Source of the DNA: an uncultured Clostridia bacterium
GTDB lineage: Bacteria > Bacillota > Clostridia > TANB77 > CAG-508
Assembly: GCA_944392455.1 (NCBI GenBank)
Contig: CALXWP010000002.1
Coordinates: 147,577-211,576, forward strand
Length of the DNA stretch: 64,000 nt
Direction: 5' to 3'
Below are positions 52,589-60,845 of this stretch, in pieces. The position numbers and the translations under genes are program-made. The notes below the pieces were generated by a model that was not told the origin of the DNA, searched no databases, and saw only the letters and a list, made by a program, of their open reading frames with translations. Within the stretch, counting starts at the first letter, position 1, and the number at the start of each line of letters is the position of its first letter.

Positions 52589-52938
52589 TATGATTTATTA
52601 CCTACTTTTTCTTTATTCCATCTATCTAGTCTTATATCTTTATACGCATTTAAAACTTGTGAATATTTTCTATATTCCTCTTCCCATATCATATCAGGTA
52701 TTTTATCAAATGCTTCAAATACTTTTTCTGCTTCACTTAAAAATATTATTTGTTCTTGAGCACTAAGCTTTTCATATTTTTTAGAGAAAGCATATAATTT
52801 ATCAAGCATTTGATTCGCTTGTATAAAACTCCAAAAATCTTTTACTTTAATTCCTGCTACTCTAAGCTGCATAACAGAAAAAGCTATTAATCCAAATATT
52901 ATAAATATTAGTATGTATATTATTATGGCTATTTCCAT
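52588..52938 (-). CDS. Hypothetical membrane-anchored protein
   Basis: The 116-aa protein has one N-terminal membrane helix (about residues 3-24) and a helical cytoplasmic part of about 90 residues rich in Glu, Lys and Tyr (EKLSAQEQIIFLSEAEKVFEA). No family recognised. AAGGGAAG lies before the start. It is between nifS and GC-richer orphan gene B. Confidence 0.6.
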   Translation of the reverse strand: MEIAIIIYILIFIIFGLIAFSVMQLRVAGIKVKDFWSFIQANQMLDKLYAFSKKYEKLSAQEQIIFLSEAEKVFEAFDKIPDMIWEEEYRKYSQVLNAYKDIRLDRWNKEKVGNKS

Positions 52939-53090
52939 ATTTCTTCCCTTCTTTGTGAATATATATTATTATATCATTTGGATTTTTTTTATTCAAGATA
53001 TTTTTTGGATATATTTTACTTATCTGTAAATTTAGAGAAAAACTTCTAGTTTAAAAAAAATATTTTCCTATTATTTAGTTAAATATTAAT

Positions 53091-53124
53091 ACAAAAGGAT
53101 TGTCACAAGTAACAATCCTTTTGT
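53091..53124 (-). terminator. Terminator after GC-richer orphan gene B
   Basis: ACAAAAGGATTG pairs perfectly with CAATCCTTTTGT, seven bases past the stop. Confidence 0.85.
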
Positions 53125-53130
53125 AAAACG

Positions 53131-53586
53131 CTAAGCGTCTTGGATGGAAGCAAACATGATTCCTCCAATCAATCCGTCCTCTAGTACAAAGTCAAAGCTG
53201 TCCATTCCAGGATCTGGAGCTTGATATGCATCATATAGAATGTATGTGTATACATCCATTGCTGAACCAGCATAAATAGTAAAACGGTATGCTGTTCCAT
53301 CCATGATGCAGTAATATACAAGTCCTCCATCCATAGCTTGAGCATAACAGTAGATGTAATCATCTGTCACACTCTTGCCAAAATAATCCTCCACGGCCTT
53401 TCTCGAAGCTTCCCGATATGCTGAAACGAGTTCTCCATTGACGGAGTTACTACTATCTACCGGTTTGTTTCGATCATAGGTATAACGGAGAATGATGGAA
53501 TCATTCCAAAGAATAATTCCGAAAATCATGGCCACAATTACTGCCACAATCCACAGCATAGCACTGTGCTTCTTAGAACTACCCAT
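53131..53586 (-). CDS. GC-richer orphan protein B, secreted or membrane-anchored
   Basis: The 151-aa protein begins MGSSKKHS and has one hydrophobic helix (about residues 9-27), then a domain with many Tyr, Asp and Gly (VTDDYIYCYAQAMDGGLVYYCIM). Third-position GC is much higher than in neighbouring genes and Arg58 is encoded by in-frame CGG, so it looks transferred. AAAGGAT precedes the ATG and its terminator is 13 bp long. No family recognised. Confidence 0.7.
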   Translation of the reverse strand: MGSSKKHSAMLWIVAVIVAMIFGIILWNDSIILRYTYDRNKPVDSSNSVNGELVSAYREASRKAVEDYFGKSVTDDYIYCYAQAMDGGLVYYCIMDGTAYRFTIYAGSAMDVYTYILYDAYQAPDPGMDSFDFVLEDGLIGGIMFASIQDA

Positions 53587-53669
53587 GTGATATCCTTTCT
53601 ACTGGGTAACCTCAGGCTTAAAGCCTCTTCATGTATATTATATATGCTTCAAATGGCTTATGTCAACTT

Positions 53670-54863
53670 TTATTGTTGTTGATATTTTGATATATCATCT
53701 ATTCTAGCTGCAAAATATGGTAATGTTTGTCCTTCTTCTCTTAAGAACATAGCAAATGTATTGTCTAAATAAAAATATCTTGGATTCTCTTGTTGTGGTT
53801 CTGTAATAACTATAGCATCCAATGTTACATCTAATCCTGCTTCGCTTTTAATCTCTCCTCCTGTTTCATCTAAAGTAAATTTAACTGATTGTATTGCTTT
53901 TTGAATCATACCTACATATTCACTTCCAACACCTTGATCTGATATTGGAAATGTTTTATTTTCAAGTTCTTCATATTCTTTGGTTATATCTATATTTATA
54001 TATGGTATTTTTAATTCGTCTATATCTTTAAATTCTCTTTCTCCAGTATATGAATTCATTTTATTATTCATATTAGTATATATATCATTAAAATTATTTC
54101 CTTCAGGATTTTTACATAATATTAATTCATCATCAGAGTTAGTTTTTACTATAATTGCAAAATCATCTTCTGAATTGTAATATAAAACTTGTACTTGATT
54201 TCCTACCAAATCATCAGTATTTGCATTTATACCAAAGTATTGTATATTTTCAAATTCATTTCTAAAACTACCATTTTCTAATTTATCAAAATGTGATGCG
54301 AATTCAAATTTTCTATATAGCATTGCATATAAAAAATACCTAAAATCATGTTCTCCTGATCCATGTAATGCATCTTCTGACCAATCAAAAGAATCTAAAA
54401 TATCACTAGTTTGTCCAAATTTTTCATAAATACTGTTTTCGATTTCTTGTTTTAATTCTAATGTTTTTAGTCCATATTTTTTATAATAATAATCTTCTGA
54501 AATCATTGAAGTATTAAATTCTTCTAAATTTAAATTATTTACTTCATCCATATCTTCATCAAATTTAATATCTTGTCCTACTATTTCATTTTTTAAATCA
54601 TTCCATGTTAATTGAAATGTACCACACCAAGTACTATCAGCAGTTATATTATCTCTCATAGTAGGTACAATAGTTATTTCTGCTGTTTTTTCTAGATCCT
54701 CACTTGCTAAATTATCACTAATAATATTTTGTGTACTAATATTATTAGTTAATATATCATTAGGATTCTTAGATTCGTTTACCATTAGTAATACAACTAC
54801 TGCAATAATAAGTATTAATGCTAAAATAATTCCTACTAGCGGTATTTTTATTTGTTTTTTCAT
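53670..54863 (-). CDS. Membrane-anchored hypothetical protein with cysteine-protease-like domain
   Basis: The 397-aa protein has one N-terminal helix (about residues 8-27), an Asn/Ser/Thr-rich linker, and an extracellular domain starting TIVPTMRDNITADSTWCGTFQLTWNDLKNE. The Cys in WCGTFQLTW and later His (HGSGEHDF, SHFDKLEN) give a pattern seen in a clostridial surface-protein family; the peptidase reading is weak. Codon use is native and there is no CGG. AGGAGGGTAA precedes the ATG. Confidence 0.65.
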   Translation of the reverse strand: MKKQIKIPLVGIILALILIIAVVVLLMVNESKNPNDILTNNISTQNIISDNLASEDLEKTAEITIVPTMRDNITADSTWCGTFQLTWNDLKNEIVGQDIKFDEDMDEVNNLNLEEFNTSMISEDYYYKKYGLKTLELKQEIENSIYEKFGQTSDILDSFDWSEDALHGSGEHDFRYFLYAMLYRKFEFASHFDKLENGSFRNEFENIQYFGINANTDDLVGNQVQVLYYNSEDDFAIIVKTNSDDELILCKNPEGNNFNDIYTNMNNKMNSYTGEREFKDIDELKIPYINIDITKEYEELENKTFPISDQGVGSEYVGMIQKAIQSVKFTLDETGGEIKSEAGLDVTLDAIVITEPQQENPRYFYLDNTFAMFLREEGQTLPYFAARIDDISKYQQQ

Positions 54864-54949
54864 TTGTTACCCTCCTTTTAAATTTCATATGATACATTTT
54901 ATCATACTTTATATAAATGTAAAACAAAAAAAGAATATTTGAAAAACAT

Positions 54950-54977
54950 TTGACATATAATAAAAATATAGTATACT
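54950..54977 (+). promoter_or_regulatory. Promoter of small RNA copy 1
   Basis: TTGACA, a 16-base spacer and TATACT. The first 14 bases match the promoter of RNA copy 2 at 60702. Confidence 0.7.
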
Positions 54978-54982
54978 ATATT

Positions 54983-55053
54983 TAGCTTAAGCAAGAGAAT
55001 TATCGAAGAATTCAAATATTCACGAGATATGTTGACCACATATTTCTTTTTTT
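54983..55053 (+). ncRNA. Small RNA, copy 1 of a related pair
   Basis: A transcript of about 65-70 nt is predicted: TTTAGCTTAAGCAA after the promoter, then CGAAG, then the shared block CACGAGATATG, and a terminator hairpin GAGATATGT/ACATATTTC with a T-run. The copy at 60735 has the same plan (TTAGCTAGCAA, CGAAG, CACGAGATATG, terminator). No Rfam family recognised. Copy 1 lies just outside the mobile element. Confidence 0.6.
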
Positions 55054-55108
55054 GGTGCAAAAATTAAAACACCAAGTTTGAATCTTTCGAAACACTTGAT
55101 GTTCTAAT

Positions 55109-55167
55109 GGTGCAGATGGCCGGAATCGAACCGGCACGGGAGGTTAAGTCCCGCAGGATTTTAAGAA
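55109..55167 (-). tRNA. tRNA-Leu(UAA) 3' fragment, attachment site of the element
   Basis: From the anticodon loop (CTTAAAA) onward, the sequence is that of a tRNA-Leu: long variable arm CGGGA...TCCCG, T-arm GCCGG-TTCGATT-CCGGC, CATCTGC and CCA. The D-arm and 5' anticodon stem are missing, so it cannot work as a tRNA. A short CAGATGGCG at 55174-55181 mimics the lost acceptor start. This is what remains when a tyrosine integrase inserts at a tRNA 3' end; the intact tRNA-Leu should lie beyond 64000 next to the integrase. Confidence 0.8.
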
Positions 55168-55434
55168 TTTTACGCCATCTGTTTTTTACCATTAGATAAC
55201 CTATTTTAGTTGTAGTTATTAACCTTTCTAATTAGCTTGTTTGTAAGAGAATTATAACACAAGCATTGATAAATATGCAATATAAATAAAAATCTTCTTT
55301 TCTAAAATTTTGAATTTGGTGTTAGAACTGTGTTAGAACTTTTGATAGAAGTAGCAGTCTAACTTATTGTTGATATTTATAATTTTTATAAGTTATGATA
55401 TAATACAAAAAAATAATAGTATATGGAGGTAAAA

Positions 55435-56544
55435 ATGTTAAATACTAAAATTTCAACTAATCCACTAAAAGATATTTTAGCAGATTTACAACTATTTCAA
55501 CAAACTAATTATTGTTATGACTATATAAAAAACAAATATCCAGATGATGACGAAACTAAGATATTGTATTCTTCTGAAGTAGCTTCAGCTTGTTTTAGAC
55601 AAGCTAATGAATTTATAATATCTGCTCAAAATGCTAATTTATCTACAAATCCATTATTATATTCATATGCTTTGAATAATTTTGCTAAAGGAATGGCATA
55701 TCTTCTATATTTAGATGAAGAAATTCTAAAATATTTTAAAGATCATGGTTTTTATATTTCAGATGATAATATCAAAGATAATATTTTGGAAACAAATATT
55801 ACCATTAAACAAAGTGGAGTTCCAACCTTTATATTAAAACTTTTTAACAATGTTGTTTTAAAAAAACAAGAAATATCATTTGAATTATTATTAAGCCAAA
55901 TTCCAGAAATATCTGATATTTTTAATAAAACAACGTTAAAAATGTCTAATACAGCTAAACAAATACCTAATACCAAGAATGAATTTCAAATGTCTTGTGA
56001 TAATTTTGACTTTATTAGAGAAAGAGAAGATATTTTTAGCAAATATGGGATTATTGGTAACTATAGGTCAAACAACCAAAGTTTTAACTTTTGTTTTAAT
56101 ATGATAGGTCAAACGAAAATAGAAAATGATGTTATAAAAAACAATCTATTTTATAAAGAATACCTAATATTACCTAACAAATTTATAGATGGGATATGCA
56201 CTATTAACCTTATGTTTTATTGTTATTTATTGATAATGAGTTATGGAATGTTGGTAAGATATAATGCACATAAATGGGAGAATTTTATTGACCCTAAAAT
56301 TTCCAAAGAATCTACATTAATTGCTATGTCTGTTGATGTATGTGTAAATGATTTTTTGACATTATTACATCAAAAACTATTAGGATATACTTATATAGAA
56401 GATAAGTATGATGATTATAATGTAAAAAAAGTTATTCGAGATTCGACACCTCAAATTATGAATAATATAACATCAGAAATAGTACATTATAATTTGCAAT
56501 ATGGTAAACATTATCCGTTGCCATGGCCTAAAAAAATGAAATAA
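55435..56544 (+). CDS. YaaC-like protein
   Basis: The 369-aa protein is mostly helical and cytosolic. The pattern of an N-terminal helical region with SACFRQANEFIISAQ, a middle variable part and a late segment MFYCYLLIMSYGMLVRYNAHKW resembles the YaaC family. Function of YaaC is not settled. The start at 55435 was chosen because an upstream ATG overlaps the GGAGGT site. It is followed 25 bases later by an HNH protein, suggesting a two-gene system, perhaps anti-phage defence (inference). It is the first gene inside the element. Confidence 0.7.
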   Translation: MLNTKISTNPLKDILADLQLFQQTNYCYDYIKNKYPDDDETKILYSSEVASACFRQANEFIISAQNANLSTNPLLYSYALNNFAKGMAYLLYLDEEILKYFKDHGFYISDDNIKDNILETNITIKQSGVPTFILKLFNNVVLKKQEISFELLLSQIPEISDIFNKTTLKMSNTAKQIPNTKNEFQMSCDNFDFIREREDIFSKYGIIGNYRSNNQSFNFCFNMIGQTKIENDVIKNNLFYKEYLILPNKFIDGICTINLMFYCYLLIMSYGMLVRYNAHKWENFIDPKISKESTLIAMSVDVCVNDFLTLLHQKLLGYTYIEDKYDDYNVKKVIRDSTPQIMNNITSEIVHYNLQYGKHYPLPWPKKMK

Positions 56545-56569
56545 GTATATAAAATGAGAGGAAAATATA

Positions 56570-57577
56570 ATGAAAAAAAATAAAAGAGACGATTTTACAG
56601 AAGCAATTAAATTAAAACTTGCTAAAAGAGTGGCCTTTATATGTTCTAACCCCAGTTGTCAAAAATTAACAATAGGTCCTTCTACTAATCATACTATTAA
56701 TAATATTGGTGTAGCTTCTCATATTTGCGCAGCATCTCCAGGTGGACCAAGATACAATAAAAATATGACTGAAAAAGAAAGAAAAGACTTAAATAATGGT
56801 ATTTGGCTTTGTCAGAGTTGTGCAAAACTCATAGATAGTGATGAAACGAAATATACAGTAAAGTTACTTCATAGTTGGAAAGACGAAATGGAAAGTACCA
56901 TCATTTATAATTTTGGAGAAAGAATTAATTTAAAAAAGAAAAATAAATTAGAATATATATTTGATACTTTAAGAGACACAAATAATTGGGAACAAATACA
57001 AGAAGAGAATATTGATGGTTACTATTTCAAAGAAAATCCTAGTTACATGATTGAAATAATTGATGATGATAATCATAATACTGAATTCTATAGTTATTTA
57101 ATGACAAATGAAAGCACATCATATTATACACTTCTTTTAAAATATAATACAACTTGCATTTATTCAACCCAAGTAGTGTGTTTAGATTCAAGTAGATTAA
57201 AAACTGTTGTACCTTTGTCTAGTTTTGTTCATTATGATGGACATACTTATAAATATAAATATTTTATAAAAAACAGTAAAGAAATAATTTTAAGAGATTT
57301 TCTTTTTAGTTATAAAAAAGGCTATGACAATTCTGAAGAAATATATGCTATGAACCGTTTAAATGAAGTAGTTATTGAATATGAAACAGAGGAAGAAAAA
57401 GATTATTTTGAGAATAAATATTTAAAAAATATAAATTCACAAGATATCAAGGATTTATCTAAAGAATATACTTATGTTGGAGACAATCCAAAAGAAATTA
57501 AAATTAATCAAAATCATATTGGATTAGGATTATATATAAAAAATAAGTATAATTTATATAAAAACAACGTTATTTAA
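56570..57577 (+). CDS. HNH-endonuclease-like protein
   Basis: The 335-aa protein has an N-terminal HNH-type nuclease domain with zinc cysteines C25 and C30 (CSNPSC), the ASHICAASPGGPRYN loop with His51, and NGIWLCQSCAKLID with C81 and C84. These phrases are typical of HNH domains fused to various sensors in defence proteins. The remaining 220 residues are beta-rich and not recognised; they may be the sensor. AGAGGA precedes the ATG. A strong terminator follows, so YaaC-like and HNH form one unit. Confidence 0.8.
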   Translation: MKKNKRDDFTEAIKLKLAKRVAFICSNPSCQKLTIGPSTNHTINNIGVASHICAASPGGPRYNKNMTEKERKDLNNGIWLCQSCAKLIDSDETKYTVKLLHSWKDEMESTIIYNFGERINLKKKNKLEYIFDTLRDTNNWEQIQEENIDGYYFKENPSYMIEIIDDDNHNTEFYSYLMTNESTSYYTLLLKYNTTCIYSTQVVCLDSSRLKTVVPLSSFVHYDGHTYKYKYFIKNSKEIILRDFLFSYKKGYDNSEEIYAMNRLNEVVIEYETEEEKDYFENKYLKNINSQDIKDLSKEYTYVGDNPKEIKINQNHIGLGLYIKNKYNLYKNNVI

Positions 57578-57615
57578 TTATAAATTTTTAATACATTTAA
57601 ATATATAAGCGATAA

Positions 57616-57656
57616 AGTCCGTTTGCAGAATAAAAATCTACAAACGGGCTTTTTTG
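57616..57656 (+). terminator. Terminator after the HNH gene
   Basis: AGTCCGTTTG pairs with CAAACGGGCT, followed by six T. Confidence 0.85.
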
Positions 57657-58221
57657 TCGTGCAAAAGAGAATTGCCACAAACTCTATAAAAGTGATAGGT
57701 GTGATGAGCCGATGCTATAAAGTTCATTCGTATTTGTATAAGCAGTCTAATTATACAAAGTGCGTGAGTGAGATTTTAGAACACAGACTCACAATAATAA
57801 AAGAGTATTCGGTGGCAAAACTTGAAATGGATTTGTAATTGTAAAAAGTTTGGGCAAGTATGAACAAAGATACTTAACTGTATCAGCAATTATAGTAGCA
57901 AAAGCTACTTACTAGACTACCTATGAAACGAGGCGAACGACCGACGGTTTCAACTTATATAGGTGTAATAATTCTATTTTTCATGAATGGGATTATTACA
58001 CCTAATTCACTTTAGCTCTCTCCCTCTGGTTTCTGCTTTATAGTTGCTAAAGTGAATACAAAAAAGCATAAGTGCTTTTTTGTTGTGAGTAAAAAAATTA
58101 TTTTTTTGCTCACATTCATAAAAATTGCGATAGGCAAATTTTTATGAAAAACCTAAAAATGCAATTATGCAATTTTAGGTTTTGGGGGTGTGGGGTTAAA
58201 TAACCCTGCCACACAAACAAA
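57657..58221. repeat. Non-coding hairpin-rich region upstream of the relaxase
   Basis: There is no convincing gene in about 630 bases; a frame at 57623-57838 starts inside a terminator. From about 57960 at least six inverted repeats follow one another: TAGGTGTAATAAT with ATTATTACACCTA, CACTTTAGC with GCTAAAGTG, AAAAAAGCA with TGCTTTTTT, CATAAAAATT with AATTTTTATG, AACCTAAAA with TTTTAGGTT, and GTGTGGGGTT with AACCCTGCCACAC. This resembles an origin/transfer region with single-strand hairpins. Confidence 0.6.
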
Positions 58222-58250
58222 CTTGTTTGTCTAGTGTGTTAGACATTGAA
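58222..58250 (+). other. oriT nick region for MobV relaxase
   Basis: GTCTAGTGTGTTAGAC contains TAGTGTG/TTA, the MobV (pMV158-type) nick sequence, with the nick expected between 58238 and 58239. Arms GTCTA and TAGAC flank it, as in pMV158. It lies just before the relaxase gene. Confidence 0.8.
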
Positions 58251-58286
58251 AAAATATCTCGAGTGAAGAAGGAGGTGCATGGAGAT

Positions 58287-59534
58287 ATGAGTTATGCTAT
58301 CATAAGAAATGAAAAATTAACACGAGCAGAAATAAATGGAAAAGGAACTCACAATGATAGAAAAGCAAAAAATCATTCTAATAAAGATATTGATCCATCA
58401 AGAACACATTTGAATTATTACATTAAGAAAAATGAATTAACTTACACAAAAGAATTTGATAAACATATGAAAGAAAATAATTTACAAGGACACCTTAGAA
58501 GTAATAGTATAATTATGTGTCAAATGATATTTACTTCTGACCAAGCATTTTTTGATAAAATTGGAGCAAAAGAAACAAAAAGATATTTTGACGAATGTTA
58601 TAAATTTATATGTCATTATAAAAATCTTGGAGAAAAAAATATAATATCTGCAGTAGTACATTTAGATGAAGGAGCACCACACATGCATTTAATGTTTGTT
58701 CCTGTTGTTCATACAAAAAATAAAGATGGCAAAGAGATTGATAAAATTTGTGCAAGAGATTTTTGGAAAGGTCGAGATAGTTATAGAAAATTACAAGATG
58801 CTTATTTTAATCATGTAAAATCAAAAGGTTTTGATTTAGAAAGAGGTACGTTTGTTGAAGATACTGATAGAAAACATTATACTATTGAAGAATATAAAAA
58901 AATTACAAACTATGATAATACTAAAAAAATTTTAAATGAAATAAAATTAGAATTACCAGAAGTTCCAAATATAACTGATATTAGTAAATTTTCATTAAAG
59001 AGAGATGAAAAAATATTAGAAGAAATTATAAAGCCTAAAGATGAATTAATTAAAGAATTATACAAAGATAATTTATCATTGCATAAAGAATTGTCGAAAC
59101 AATCTAAAATGGTTGATGATGCAGAAAAATATCAAAAAGAAAGAAATTCTATAATCGTAGATAACAAAAAATTAAATGACAAAGTTAAGGGGCTAGAAAG
59201 TGAATATAAAAGAAAAAGCAATAATTTAGATTTTGAATATAATAATAGAAAAGTTGAATTAGAACAAGAATTTCAAGATAAGGAATTTAGTATTGAATAT
59301 AAATATAAAAGTAAAATTAGGTCGTTAGAAAAAGAGAATAACTATTTACACAAGATTATAGATAAATTTTACGAAACTATTGATAAATTTATAGATTGGG
59401 TTTGTCATAAATTTGGAATTGGAGAGTCAAAAGAATTAGTCAAAAATTTTCAAGAAGAAACTCATACCTTTATTGATCCAGTAAAACAAATTGAAAATGA
59501 AGAAAGAGAAAAAGAATGGGATTTAGAAAGATAA
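58287..59534 (+). CDS. mob: MobV-family relaxase (plasmid recombination/mobilization protein)
   Basis: The 415-aa relaxase nicks oriT and leads the DNA strand in transfer. N-terminal MSYAIIRNEKLTRAE, the SRTHLNYYI segment, and the metal-binding HLDEGAPHMH (residues 125-134) are MobV hallmarks. The C-terminal half is coiled-coil, used for dimerisation. The start at 58287 is fixed by GGAGG; a longer reading would run through the oriT. Terminator immediately downstream. Confidence 0.92.
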   Translation: MSYAIIRNEKLTRAEINGKGTHNDRKAKNHSNKDIDPSRTHLNYYIKKNELTYTKEFDKHMKENNLQGHLRSNSIIMCQMIFTSDQAFFDKIGAKETKRYFDECYKFICHYKNLGEKNIISAVVHLDEGAPHMHLMFVPVVHTKNKDGKEIDKICARDFWKGRDSYRKLQDAYFNHVKSKGFDLERGTFVEDTDRKHYTIEEYKKITNYDNTKKILNEIKLELPEVPNITDISKFSLKRDEKILEEIIKPKDELIKELYKDNLSLHKELSKQSKMVDDAEKYQKERNSIIVDNKKLNDKVKGLESEYKRKSNNLDFEYNNRKVELEQEFQDKEFSIEYKYKSKIRSLEKENNYLHKIIDKFYETIDKFIDWVCHKFGIGESKELVKNFQEETHTFIDPVKQIENEEREKEWDLER

Positions 59535-59575
59535 ACGAACAGAGACCACTTTCCTAGAAAAGTGGTCTCTGTTCG
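59535..59575. terminator. Strong terminator between mob and orphan gene C
   Basis: A 16-17 bp hairpin (CGAACAGAGACCACTTT with its complement) separates the convergent genes. Confidence 0.85.
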
Positions 59576-59582
59576 TTCTGCA

Positions 59583-59927
59583 TTAATCTTTTTTTGATGA
59601 AGAAGATGTGCACAAACACTGACCAAATGTCATAATTTGATAAGCAACATAATAATCCACGTTAAACAATTTTGTTGCTCCCCATGTTGCAAAAAGTATA
59701 ACAGCAACAATTGCTGCATAGCAAATAGCAACTACCAAAGGGATTCCTAACCGCTCTACAGCCCCATCTCCTGCAAACAAGCAGCTAAGGATTACAACTG
59801 CGAGAATAAGTCCAACAGCTCCCAAATCAATGTACATAAAGGCCTTTCCCTGTTCAGCCCATCCCCAGCTTTCCACCAGGAAGCTAAGACCAAAGCAAAT
59901 AAACCATAATGCAATTTTTTTCAACAT
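59583..59927 (-). CDS. GC-richer orphan protein C, membrane protein
   Basis: The protein of about 114 aa starts at 59927 after GGAGGACA. It has three hydrophobic segments (about residues 5-18, 30-50 and 62-84) and a Cys/Ser-rich tail (GQCLCTSSSSKKD). The codon use is GC-richer than the surrounding element and Arg59 is an in-frame CGG. Longer upstream frames lack a ribosome site. No family recognised. Third example of this gene type in the window. Confidence 0.7.
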   Translation of the reverse strand: MLKKIALWFICFGLSFLVESWGWAEQGKAFMYIDLGAVGLILAVVILSCLFAGDGAVERLGIPLVVAICYAAIVAVILFATWGATKLFNVDYYVAYQIMTFGQCLCTSSSSKKD

Positions 59928-60085
59928 AATAATGTCCTCCAATTCTTTTATTGTTGTATTGGTGTTATATATGTAAAACCAAAAAGTAAGAGGTATATTC
60001 CTCCACCAATTGGTGAATACAGGAATTAAAATATAAAAAAATTTTATATTCTTTATTATACCATAAATTAACATAAATTGCAAAT

Positions 60086-60289
60086 TTAATATTCCCTACA
60101 AAATTGTTTTTCTAAAAATTGTGCTTGTTCTTTGGTAAGCCTATTGCTTATAACAGCTAATCTTAATAAAGATTTAATATTTTCCCATTTCATATATTTC
60201 GAATAACCTTTTGCGCTTAATTCTACATAATCTATAATTTCTTCAAATATATAGTAAGGCACATTAAATTCTTTGTTTAATTGTTCCAT
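60086..60289 (-). CDS. Small mobile-element protein of unknown function
   Basis: The 67-aa protein begins MEQLNKEFNVPYYIFEEIIDY and has two or three helices; KWENIKSLLRLAVISNRLTKEQAQFLEKQFCRE looks like a small helical DNA- or protein-binding fold. Similar short proteins are common on clostridial integrative elements, to my knowledge without a known role. AGGAGCAA precedes the ATG. Confidence 0.65.
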   Translation of the reverse strand: MEQLNKEFNVPYYIFEEIIDYVELSAKGYSKYMKWENIKSLLRLAVISNRLTKEQAQFLEKQFCREY

Positions 60290-60411
60290 TTTGTGTTGCT
60301 CCTTTTTAATATCTTTATTGTATAGAAATATAATAAAGTGTTAACACTTATAAATATAACATAAAAAAATATTAAAATCAATACATATATAGAATGAAAG
60401 TAGGAATGTAT

Positions 60412-60675
60412 ATGTCATTGATTACAAGATTTAATGGAAATATGAATGTAATAGGAAGATTATTAAAAGAATATAGAATAAAAAAAGATTTATCTTATGA
60501 GAAACTTTCTGCAAAACTAGAACTAATGGGAATTAGTATTCATAAGCAAAGTTTATATGATATTGAAAATAATAAAAGAACTGTTAAAGATTATGAATTA
60601 TTTGGTATTGCATATATTTTAGGTATAGATGTTAACGATTTACTATTAGATATGAGAAAAAATTTTAAAAATTAA
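60412..60675 (+). CDS. XRE-family helix-turn-helix regulator
   Basis: The protein of about 87 aa has one XRE domain (IGRLLKEYRIKKDLSYEKLSAKL, then QSLYDIENNKRTVKDYELFGIAYIL). The start at 60412 fits AGTAGGA; other in-frame Met codons lie at 60394 and 60442. It probably controls the element's own promoters, such as the small RNA just downstream. Confidence 0.75.
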   Translation: MSLITRFNGNMNVIGRLLKEYRIKKDLSYEKLSAKLELMGISIHKQSLYDIENNKRTVKDYELFGIAYILGIDVNDLLLDMRKNFKN

Positions 60676-60701
60676 ACTTTAAAATGAATTTTTTATTATA
60701 T

Positions 60702-60730
60702 TTGACATATAATAAAATTGATGTTATAAT
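60702..60730 (+). promoter_or_regulatory. Promoter of small RNA copy 2
   Basis: TTGACA, a 17-base spacer and TATAAT, a consensus sigma-A promoter. Confidence 0.8.
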
Positions 60731-60734
60731 AACA

Positions 60735-60800
60735 TTAGCTAGCAAATCAAATGAAGTCACGAAGGTTTGCACGAGATATGTGTCCGCATATCTCTTTTTT
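60735..60800 (+). ncRNA. Small RNA, copy 2 of a related pair
   Basis: The predicted transcript of about 62 nt has TTAGCTAGCAA, a GCAAATC/GGTTTGC stem around CACGAAG, the block CACGAGATATG, and a perfect terminator GAGATATG-TGTCCG-CATATCTC followed by six T. It is convergent with a small hydrophobic peptide gene at 60846-60935, an arrangement like type I toxin-antitoxin pairs, but the predicted transcripts do not overlap. Confidence 0.65.
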
Positions 60801-60820
60801 ATTGTTCAAAATAAAGAAAA

Positions 60821-60838
60821 GGCAGGTGTCCGCCTGCC
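60821..60838 (-). terminator. Terminator of the small peptide gene
   Basis: GGCAGGCGGACACCTGCC hairpin followed by TTTTTC on the minus strand. Confidence 0.85.
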
Positions 60839-60845
60839 CCAAAGA

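Noticed and set aside
52555..53130. A promoter or RNA in the gap around 52940-53090
   Set aside because: The sequence is AT-rich, with no structure beyond the gene-B terminator.
55109..55181. A functional D-armless tRNA-Leu
   Set aside because: The 5' anticodon stem cannot pair and the first acceptor pair is lost; an att remnant explains it better.
57623..57838. A 71-codon reading frame between the HNH gene and oriT
   Set aside because: It starts with TTG inside a terminator hairpin, has no ribosome site, and lies in a region that looks structural.
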